Source of the DNA: Planctomycetota bacterium
GTDB lineage: Bacteria; Planctomycetota; UBA1135
NCBI GenBank assembly: GCA_002400895.1
Contig: NVRO01000176.1
Location: 1-5,807, forward strand
Length of the DNA stretch: 5,807 nucleotides
Direction: 5' to 3'
How positions within the stretch are numbered: the stretch's first letter is position 1; the number at the start of each line of letters is the position of its first letter. A program made the position numbers and the translations under genes. Shown here one piece after another: positions 1-5,446 of this stretch. The notes beneath the pieces were generated by a model that searched no databases, had not been told where the DNA came from, and worked only from the letters and a program-made list of their open reading frames with translations.

Positions 1-237
1 GAACGCGCTTGGAATATCCTGAAAGACCACCTTGAATCGATATATAGAGTTACCGACGATGAGGTTATAAATGCAATGAAATTAGTTTGGAAAAAAATGG
101 AAATTATTATTGAACCCAGTTCTGCAACGCCGGTGGCTGCTGTTTTGAGTTCGGAATTCAAGGCATTGGAGGGGCTTGAAAGAGTTGGAATAATTCTGAC
201 CGGTGGAAATATAGAACCATCAGAGTTGCCGTTCTAA
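1..237 (+). CDS. PLP-dependent threonine/serine dehydratase-family enzyme, C-terminal 78 residues (5' partial)
   Basis: The gene enters from the left edge in frame 1 and ends at TAA 235-237, leaving 78 residues. The tail carries EPSSATPVAAVLS followed by GIILTGGNIEP. These match the C-terminal EPS(G/S)A..AA and (S/T)GGN segments of fold-type II PLP enzymes: threonine dehydratase, serine racemase and threo-3-hydroxyaspartate ammonia-lyase. In that family the first segment lies near the cofactor and the GGN stretch is close to the C-terminus. The protein ends soon after GGN, so there is no ACT regulatory domain, which argues against the long biosynthetic IlvA form and for a short cytosolic catabolic dehydratase or racemase. 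The PLP lysine and the glycine-rich phosphate loop lie outside the window, so the substrate cannot be decided. Its stop codon overlaps the T-tract that ends the convergent tRNA gene. Confidence 0.82.
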   Translation, partial: ERAWNILKDHLESIYRVTDDEVINAMKLVWKKMEIIIEPSSATPVAAVLSSEFKALEGLERVGIILTGGNIEPSELPF

Positions 238-242
238 AAAAA
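236..242 (-). terminator. Oligo-T tract directly after the tRNA-Arg CCA
   Basis: Seven A residues on the plus strand (236-242) read as T7 on the minus strand, immediately 3' of the encoded CCA of the tRNA. Archaeal RNA polymerase terminates on oligo-T without needing a hairpin, so this is a plausible end point for the metG-tRNA transcript. The tract also contains the last two bases of the dehydratase TAA stop on the opposite strand. Confidence 0.55.
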
Positions 243-319
243 TGGCGGGCCTGCAGGGATTCGAACCCTGGATCTTCTGGTTAGAAGCCAGACGCCCTTC
301 CAGACTAGGCTACAGGCCC
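243..319 (-). tRNA. tRNA-Arg, anticodon TCT (UCU), with encoded CCA
   Basis: The minus strand folds into a complete cloverleaf. The acceptor stem is GGGCCTG/CAGGCCC, positions 8-9 are TA, and the D-stem is GCCT/GGGC with loop AGTCTGGAA. The anticodon stem is TCTGG/CCAGA with loop CTTCTAA, placing TCT at positions 34-36, so it reads AGA and possibly AGG. The variable loop is AGATC, and the T-arm is CAGGG-TTCGAAT-CCCTG. The discriminator base is G, followed by a genome-encoded CCA at 243-245. There is no intron. Base 15 is G, the position that becomes archaeosine in archaeal tRNAs, which links it loosely to the queD gene in this window. The 5' end lies 6 nt after the metG stop codon, so it is probably co-transcribed with metG and released by RNase P. 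Confidence 0.96.
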
Positions 320-325
320 TTGATT

Positions 326-2338
326 TTAGTGGACTGGACTGCCATCAGTGACTTCCTTGTCCGGTTGAAGAATAGATACGTTTGCCATCGAAATGTGCTC
401 ATCTTCAGCAGCTAAGAGCATCCCCTCAGACACCTCTCCGCGAAACTTTGCGGGGGCCAGATTAACGATGACCGCTATCTGCTTGCCCATTAGTTCCTCA
501 TCGGTGTATTCTTCCTTCAACCCAGTCACTATGCGTCGCTTGGGTCCACCGAAATCGACATCGAGAAGATAGAGTTTATCAGCGTTGGGGTGATCCTCTA
601 TTCCGACCACTGTACCGATTCTGATATCCATCTTTTTGAAATCCTTTGGTGTAATTTCTGGCTTTAAGTTTGGCAGTTCTCCTTCTTTGTTTGGCATTTC
701 TCTCTCCAATATTTCTTCTAGATTAAGTTTCTTGAATAAAGGTAATGGTTGATTAGGTTTGAAATCTGTTTGCCCTTCCATAGCGGCTTCCCAGCCTGCT
801 TCTTCAACGGTGCCTTCAAGACCTAAATAATCCCAGACCTTTTGTGAAGATTTTGGAAGGAAAGGATTCATCATAATTGCTAGGCTTCTGCACATATTCA
901 ACAGACTGACAAGATGTGCTTCGCAAGCCTTCTTATCCTCTTTGAATAGCTTCCACGGCGCGATTTCATTCATAGCTATATTTCCTGCTTGTGAAAGTTC
1001 CATCAAAGTTCGTAAAGATTCCTTGAATTTACATGCAGAAAGAGTGGTTGTAATCTGTGAATGTGACAGTGATACTTTATCTCGTAACTCTGGCACACTA
1101 CATTCGTCAGCGTGCATCCCCTTTGGGAAGTTCTTCTTGGCGAAAGATATCGTTCTGTGCAGGAAATTTCCTAAATTTCCGATTAACTCGTTGTTGATTC
1201 GTGCAACATACTCCTCCCAGGAAAAGTTTGAGTCCTTGTTCTCCGGCATCATCGCAGAGAGAACGTACCGTAACGCTTCGGCATCGTATGTGTTCAGATA
1301 ATCTGGAGCCCACACTGCGTGATTTCTAGATTTTGAAAATTGGGAAAAGTCCAGAAGGAGATATTCACTAGCAGGGACGTCATACGGCAGGTGTAAATCG
1401 CATCCCATCAGAATCGCTGGCCATATAATCGTATGAAATGGAATATTGTCCTTGGCTAAGAAGTAATAGTGTCTAGCGTTATCATCGTTCCACCACTTTT
1501 TCCACTCATCCGGTTCGCCTTTCCATTTTGCCCATGAACGGGAAGCCGAATGATAACCCATAACAGCTTCGAACCATACGTAAATGCGTTTACTCTCGTA
1601 ACCTTCCTTATCGATTTCTATGCCCCAATCTAAATCTCGAGTTATGGCACGATCGATGAGGCCGTCTTCTAGCCAATTATGTGTGAATTTACCTACATTA
1701 TCTCGCCAGTGGTTCTTGTCTTTGGAAACCCAAGCCAAAAGATTGTCTCTGAAATCGGAAAGTTTGAAGAATAGATGTTCGGTCTCACGGAATTCTAGTT
1801 TCGTATCGGGATTGAATTTTGAATGGGGGTCTATCAAATCCTTAGCATCTAACGTTCTTCCACAATCATCACATTGGTCGCCTCTGGCCGATTCATACTG
1901 ACAGAGAGGGCAGGTTCCTTCGACATACCTATCTGGCAAAAATTGCTTGGATTTGGAATCGTACGGTTCCTTGGTTACCTTGGAAGTTATGTGTCCTTTT
2001 TTCTCTAGCACACCTAGTAGTTCTCTGACTACATCTGCATGTTCTGGTGTGTGAGTATTGGTATAATTATCGAATTCGATTCCCATTTTTTTAAGAGTAT
2101 CTGAATGAACTTGATGATAATGTAGAGCAACCTCTTCCGGAGTCTTGTTTTGTTGCTGTGCCGTGACAGTTATTGGTGTTCCGTGCATGTCACTTCCGGA
2201 AACCATTAGAACTTTGTTTCCGTTCAATCTATGAAATCTGGAAAAGATATCTGCCGGAAGATAAACTCCTGCCAGATGTCCTAGATGCATTGGTCCGTTT
2301 GCATAGGGCCATGCTACTCCTATGAATATCCTTTCCAT
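326..2338 (-). CDS. metG: Methionyl-tRNA synthetase with fused C-terminal tRNA-binding (EMAPII-like) domain
   Basis: This cytosolic class I synthetase charges tRNA-Met with methionine using ATP. The catalytic Rossmann domain has the HIGH-type motif HLGH at residues 18-21 and the KMSKS-type motif FSKSR at 334-338. Between them is a zinc knuckle with four cysteines (C143, C146, C156, C159; CPLC..CDDC). The helical anticodon-binding domain spans about 385-540 and contains N391 and W462, which appear to correspond to anticodon-contacting residues of E. coli MetRS. From about 562 to 670 there is an EMAPII/Trbp111-type OB-fold (DIRIGTVVGIEDHPNADKL) that aids tRNA binding and dimerisation. At 670 residues it is close to E. 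coli MetG (677). The start is ATG 2338-2336. No Shine-Dalgarno precedes it, so a leaderless or short-leader transcript is likely. It is divergent from queD and followed closely by tRNA-Arg. Confidence 0.97.
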   Translation of the reverse strand: MERIFIGVAWPYANGPMHLGHLAGVYLPADIFSRFHRLNGNKVLMVSGSDMHGTPITVTAQQQNKTPEEVALHYHQVHSDTLKKMGIEFDNYTNTHTPEHADVVRELLGVLEKKGHITSKVTKEPYDSKSKQFLPDRYVEGTCPLCQYESARGDQCDDCGRTLDAKDLIDPHSKFNPDTKLEFRETEHLFFKLSDFRDNLLAWVSKDKNHWRDNVGKFTHNWLEDGLIDRAITRDLDWGIEIDKEGYESKRIYVWFEAVMGYHSASRSWAKWKGEPDEWKKWWNDDNARHYYFLAKDNIPFHTIIWPAILMGCDLHLPYDVPASEYLLLDFSQFSKSRNHAVWAPDYLNTYDAEALRYVLSAMMPENKDSNFSWEEYVARINNELIGNLGNFLHRTISFAKKNFPKGMHADECSVPELRDKVSLSHSQITTTLSACKFKESLRTLMELSQAGNIAMNEIAPWKLFKEDKKACEAHLVSLLNMCRSLAIMMNPFLPKSSQKVWDYLGLEGTVEEAGWEAAMEGQTDFKPNQPLPLFKKLNLEEILEREMPNKEGELPNLKPEITPKDFKKMDIRIGTVVGIEDHPNADKLYLLDVDFGGPKRRIVTGLKEEYTDEELMGKQIAVIVNLAPAKFRGEVSEGMLLAAEDEHISMANVSILQPDKEVTDGSPVH

Positions 2339-2376
2339 GCGATAATAAGAGAAGTGTGTCCTATTTACGATATGTT

Positions 2377-2421
2377 ATGACTGACGATTTCTAGAGCAAT
2401 ACTTTATCAAATGACAGTCAT
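2377..2421. repeat. ATGAC/GTCAT inverted repeats, candidate operator
   Basis: The segment 2411-2421 reads ATGACAGTCAT, a perfect 5+1+5 palindrome. A third copy of the half-site, ATGACTG, lies at 2377-2383 and pairs over 7 bases with CAGTCAT at 2415-2421. The palindrome sits directly before the queD Shine-Dalgarno, where a bound regulator could block initiation. No regulator gene is in the window, and short palindromes arise by chance, so the operator role is a guess. Confidence 0.3.
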
Positions 2422-2426
2422 GGAGA
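2422..2426 (+). promoter_or_regulatory. Shine-Dalgarno GGAGA for queD
   Basis: GGAGA lies 6 nt before the ATG at 2433 and supports that start over the out-of-frame ATGs at 2411 and 2420. The divergent metG has no such site. Confidence 0.6.
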
Positions 2427-2432
2427 CTTGCA

Positions 2433-2801
2433 ATGTTTACCATAGAAAGAGATTATCGTTTCGAAGCGGCCAGAGTTTTGCCTAAATTGCCAACTGGACA
2501 TCCTTGTAGCAGGCTACATGGACATGCATTTGGTGTTACTTTGGTAGTGAAGGGTGAATTAGACCGAGAGAAGGAGTGGGTTGCAGACTACCATGAGTTA
2601 GACAAGGTTTACAAAGAGAAGGTTCATAAGTTGTTAGACCATGGATACTTGAACGATGTTACTGGTTTGAAAAACCCGACGACGGAGAACGTGGCGAAGT
2701 GGATATTTGAAAAAGTCAGAGAGGAGATGTCCGGATTGGTTGAGGTTGTAATTTCAGAAGAGGGGGATACACGCTGTAGATACAGGCCGGAGGAATTGTG
2801 A
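2433..2801 (+). CDS. queD: 6-carboxy-5,6,7,8-tetrahydropterin synthase family protein (QueD / PTPS)
   Basis: This 122-residue protein has the length and fold signature of QueD, which converts 7,8-dihydroneopterin triphosphate to 6-carboxytetrahydropterin, an early step to preQ0 and, in archaea, archaeosine in tRNA. The diagnostic CxxxHGH motif is present (C25, H29, H31), giving the nucleophilic Cys and two zinc-ligand His. D69-H70 in LDHGYLND and E109 in the C-terminal strand (ISEEGDTRCRYR) fit the other catalytic and pterin-binding positions. The odd point is FEAAR at 10-14: the family normally has a His at residue 14 as the third zinc ligand (E. coli FEAAH). H23 nearby might substitute, or the protein may belong to a variant subgroup. 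The start is set by GGAGA 6 nt upstream. Its TGA overlaps the GTG of the next gene, so the two are probably translationally coupled. Confidence 0.88.
   Translation: MFTIERDYRFEAARVLPKLPTGHPCSRLHGHAFGVTLVVKGELDREKEWVADYHELDKVYKEKVHKLLDHGYLNDVTGLKNPTTENVAKWIFEKVREEMSGLVEVVISEEGDTRCRYRPEEL
2789..2793 (+). promoter_or_regulatory. Shine-Dalgarno GGAGG inside the end of queD
   Basis: A strong GGAGG lies 4 nt before the GTG at 2798 and within the last codons of queD. It supports this GTG as the true start of the redox fusion gene and the GTGA coupling between the two. Confidence 0.7.
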
Positions 2802-4060
2802 AAGAAGAGCGATTGAAGAAAATTTTTGTGGTCTTGTGTATGGTTGTTGTTTTGGGTGGGGTTATATTTTGGAGTCAAATATCAGGAAGTGGAGATTCTG
2901 TTGCTCCTGATTTTACAGTTATAACAACGGAAGGAGAAGTTGTCAATCTGTCCGATTTTAAAGGAGATAAAGTGGTTTTGATTGATTTTATGGCAACTAC
3001 GTGCGGTCCGTGTACTCTGATGGCTGAGGAAGCTATAATACCTCTCTATGAAGAAGAGTTGAATAACAACACAGAAGTCAAAATAATATCCATAAGTGTG
3101 TGGGTAGATATAGACACTAATGAGAAGCTCAGCGAACATCAAGACGAAAAGGGATTTCCATGGAGTCATGCCATGGATTCTGACAATGTGAGTGCAAAGT
3201 ATGGGGCGTATGAGATACCTTATACAGTAATCGTAGACAAAAATGGCAATCTGACATACAAAAATAGTGGGGTGGCCTCGTACGAAACCCTACGCAGTGA
3301 AATTGACATAGCCATATCCGGAGAAGGAAACGTAGTGAAGGTTGCGAAATTACCTACGCCTGCCCTAGCAGTAATACTAGGTATTGTGACTTTCTTCTCG
3401 CCCTGCTCATTTCCACTGTTACCGGGATATTTTTCATATTATTTTTCAAGGAGAGATGAGGTTGGGGGTTCTAAACTAATTAAAGCACTAATGTCTGGAA
3501 TTGCCTCTGCTAGCGGTATAATGGTAGTTTTTCTTTTGCTTGCTTTGTTATTCATACCCTTCTCACAGGTAGCGGCAGGGTATCTTGACGAGCTAAATCC
3601 AATAGTGGGAACCATACTATTGCTGATGGGGGTTGTGATGATTACTGGATATGACATAAATTGGATGCTGGACCCAATTAGATCTGTTTGGAATAGGATT
3701 ACGGGAGGAAGAAATCTCACTAGTGAGCAATCTAAAAGGGGTGGCCTGTCTGGACTGTTTTTCTATGGATTTGGATATGGTTCTGCCGCTGCAGGGTGCA
3801 TGGCGCCCATCTTCTTAGCTCTACTTGCCGCAACGATGAAAAATGGAATTGTTGATGCTATCATTGTGTTTGCTCTATTTTCCATATCTGCGGCACTGTT
3901 CATGGTAATCTTCACCGTACTGGCAGCATATTCCAAAGACGCTGTTCTTAACATGATGAGAGGTTCGGTTGGCCGCATTGAGCAGGGTGGTGGAGTTGTG
4001 ATGATGATTGTAGGAATCTGGTTACTGTACCAATACTGGAAGGTTATAACTATTTCCTAG
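2798..4060 (+). CDS. TlpA/ResA-like thioredoxin fused to a CcdA-type membrane thiol-redox transporter
   Basis: The 420 residues form two modules. A basic N-terminus and one hydrophobic segment (about 9-27) anchor a thioredoxin-fold domain (about 33-178) on the outer face of the membrane. It has the active site CGPC (C69, C72), the AhpC/TlpA-type opening APDFTVITTEGE, and a likely cis-proline at P141 (EIPYT). The rest is a six-helix CcdA/DsbD-beta domain with its two conserved cysteines in SPCSFPLLPGY (C203, first helix) and AAAGCMAPI (C334, fourth helix). Basic loops near 218-229 and 296-314 fall inside, as the positive-inside rule predicts. In this family electrons pass from cytosolic thioredoxin through the membrane Cys pair to an outer thiol protein; here donor and acceptor are one chain, likely serving cytochrome c maturation or repair of outer disulfides. 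The GTG start overlaps the queD stop, and its TAG overlaps the next gene tail to tail. Confidence 0.9.
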   Translation: MKEERLKKIFVVLCMVVVLGGVIFWSQISGSGDSVAPDFTVITTEGEVVNLSDFKGDKVVLIDFMATTCGPCTLMAEEAIIPLYEEELNNNTEVKIISISVWVDIDTNEKLSEHQDEKGFPWSHAMDSDNVSAKYGAYEIPYTVIVDKNGNLTYKNSGVASYETLRSEIDIAISGEGNVVKVAKLPTPALAVILGIVTFFSPCSFPLLPGYFSYYFSRRDEVGGSKLIKALMSGIASASGIMVVFLLLALLFIPFSQVAAGYLDELNPIVGTILLLMGVVMITGYDINWMLDPIRSVWNRITGGRNLTSEQSKRGGLSGLFFYGFGYGSAAAGCMAPIFLALLAATMKNGIVDAIIVFALFSISAALFMVIFTVLAAYSKDAVLNMMRGSVGRIEQGGGVVMMIVGIWLLYQYWKVITIS

Positions 4061-4746
4061 TCTTTTTCTGAGTGATATTTGTAGTCCGAAGGCCATGGAG
4101 GTAACTCCGGTTCCTCAACAATTTTTGTATTTGGAACTGCGGAGAGCCCTACGGTGACGATGGTTCTTTCGTGGAAATCGCGACCGGTGTAGAATAAATC
4201 ATCAATGTGGAGATCTCTATGACTAGCGGATTTTTCGTCCAAGGGGTTGTGAACAGTTAGTAAATTGCCTTCGACGCCTGTAATCACAATCCAATGTGGT
4301 ATGTCTTCATCATCGCCAAACAATAACGTTGAAACCAGACAGAGAGGTATCCTTTCCTTTGATAATGCCTGTTTGATATCATCTAATGTTGGATTTCGAG
4401 TTTCATAAGTAGTCCCGTTCTGTGCACAGAGCCTCTGCTGAGCTATATGAAAGAGATCTAAAACTCTTGAATCCAGTTCCAAGAATGAAGATGCATTCTC
4501 CATAATTCCCATGTCCTTCGCACTGCTTATGATATGTGGATAAAGCCCCCGCAAGGCCAGTGGGGCGGCTAAACCGAAACGCCCACAACCTGCAATCTCG
4601 ATTGTGCTGGTCTCCCTCCACAATTCTATCTCTAAATCTCTGTTAATCTCATTGATATAATCGAAATATTTCAGAACCATTGCAATGCAAGCGGGGCCGC
4701 AGCTAAAATCCATGGTTTGCTGATAGAAAGGAATGGAGAGTTTCAC
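4057..4746 (-). CDS. C39-like (papain-fold) cysteine peptidase family protein, DUF3335-like
   Basis: This 229-residue protein opens with IPFYQQTMDFSCGPACIAMV, the classic start of the C39-like peptidase group, with Q10 as likely oxyanion-hole residue and C16 as nucleophile. ELWRETSTIEIAGCGRFGLA (41-60) matches my memory of DUF3335 proteins, some of which are fused to GNAT acetyltransferases or encoded beside RimK-like ATP-grasp ligases. H151 in PHWIVITGVEG and N167 in VHNPLD complete a Cys-His-Asn/Asp triad; Asn replaces the more usual Asp at 167, though D170 is close. There is no signal peptide or membrane helix, so it should be cytosolic, unlike bacteriocin-exporter C39 domains. The tail (about 207-229) is acidic and Pro-rich. 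The start is GTG 4746-4744, because the next Met (12) would cut into the motif; no Shine-Dalgarno is seen. It lies 36 nt after the DUF47 gene and may share its transcript. The substrate is unknown. Confidence 0.78.
   Translation of the reverse strand: MKLSIPFYQQTMDFSCGPACIAMVLKYFDYINEINRDLEIELWRETSTIEIAGCGRFGLAAPLALRGLYPHIISSAKDMGIMENASSFLELDSRVLDLFHIAQQRLCAQNGTTYETRNPTLDDIKQALSKERIPLCLVSTLLFGDDEDIPHWIVITGVEGNLLTVHNPLDEKSASHRDLHIDDLFYTGRDFHERTIVTVGLSAVPNTKIVEEPELPPWPSDYKYHSEKD
4063..4067 (+). terminator. Possible T-rich terminator of the queD-redox operon
   Basis: TCTTTTTCT begins right after the TAG at 4058-4060, with T5 at 4063-4067. It could end plus-strand transcription in archaeal style. 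It lies antisense within the last codons of the convergent peptidase gene (Ser-Glu-Lys-Asp), where AAA/GAA-type codons also produce T-runs, so support is weak. Confidence 0.3.
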
Positions 4747-4782
4747 GAAGAGCCACTTAGAGAGTGAGCAAATAATAGTTGC

Positions 4783-5445
4783 CTATTTTGATATTATAGG
4801 TAGAAGGCTGTTGGCTGCATGTTCGGCCGCATTGGCCACGTCGTCCAGACGCTGGATAAGACGATACATGTGAACGGCGGCTAGTGGTTGTTCATCACCA
4901 TTAGAGAACACGTATTCTGCCGCTGCGGCCTCTGCTATATCGGACTCATGTTCTAGGTCGTTTACCTTGCCGATATGTTTGTGCATTGCATTCTTCTCTT
5001 TCTTGGCAAAAGCCGATTCAAGAAGAATTTCGAATTGTTCTACTGTCTTGCGATACTCATCCACAGTTGCCGTGACTGCTTCTGCTAGATTGAGTACTAA
5101 TGAGCGTGCTTCTGTATCGTCGTATAAATTCCTGAAAGACAATATCTCTGTTACGTTCTCGGCATAATCTGCTATTCTATCCTGACGGGTGATTAATTCC
5201 AAAAAGATTGCCTTGTTCACGGCTAACCTTACACTGCCACGTAGCATGTCCCGTATTTTGGTCTTGACCCTATCAGCCTCCAGTTCAGCCTTGGATGTAG
5301 CCTTGATATGAGCCTCAAAAACACTACCCTCGCAGGCTGCCTTGACACAGAGATTCATCTTTTCGACAGTCTCAAAGACCTTTTCGGCATGGCGGTAGTA
5401 CGACTTGAATACGCTGGGGCCGATTCTGCTTTCGAATAATTTCAT
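4783..5445 (-). CDS. DUF47 family PhoU-like regulator of Pit phosphate transport
   Basis: This is a 220-residue, almost wholly helical cytosolic protein of the PhoU-like DUF47 family, usually encoded next to Pit permeases and thought to modulate them. Regularly spaced acidic motifs fit the metal-binding ExxxD pattern of PhoU folds: E54xxxD58 (ELEAD), D89xxxD93 with E96 (DRIADYAEN), E165xxxD169 (EHESD), and D201-D202 with E208 (RLDDVANAAEH). I place the start at ATG 5445-5443, one base after the Pit stop. A longer reading from TTG 5457 adds four residues, but that TTG directly abuts the only GGAGG (5458-5462), leaving no spacing for initiation. From the ATG the spacing is 12 nt, long but workable, and coupling to Pit termination is plausible. 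It is the second gene of a pit-DUF47 operon that may extend to the C39-like gene. Confidence 0.88.
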   Translation of the reverse strand: MKLFESRIGPSVFKSYYRHAEKVFETVEKMNLCVKAACEGSVFEAHIKATSKAELEADRVKTKIRDMLRGSVRLAVNKAIFLELITRQDRIADYAENVTEILSFRNLYDDTEARSLVLNLAEAVTATVDEYRKTVEQFEILLESAFAKKEKNAMHKHIGKVNDLEHESDIAEAAAAEYVFSNGDEQPLAAVHMYRLIQRLDDVANAAEHAANSLLPIISK

Positions 5446-5446
5446 C

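Larger units (their letters stand above)
2339..2432. promoter_or_regulatory. Divergent promoter region between metG and queD
   Basis: These 94 bases separate two genes reading outward, so both promoters should lie here or just inside the genes. The AT-rich segment CTATTTACGATATG (about 2361-2374) is TATA-like on both strands. For metG it would place transcription start a few bases before the ATG, in keeping with the missing Shine-Dalgarno. For queD it would give a leader of roughly 40 nt. A second candidate, ACTTTATC at about 2401-2408, is so close to queD that it would give an almost leaderless transcript lacking the Shine-Dalgarno. Archaeal TATA/BRE signals are degenerate, so exact boxes are uncertain; the promoter role rests mainly on the gene arrangement. 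Confidence 0.4.

Noticed and set aside
942..1301. Plus-strand open frame of 119 codons inside metG
   Set aside because: It lies wholly antisense to a clear methionyl-tRNA synthetase, shows no recognisable motif and has no ribosome site. The same holds for other antisense frames within metG, the redox fusion, the peptidase and DUF47.
4752..4768. Possible hairpin CACT-TAGAG-AGTG between DUF47 and the peptidase
   Set aside because: The stem is only four pairs with no T-run after it, too weak to call a terminator or attenuator.
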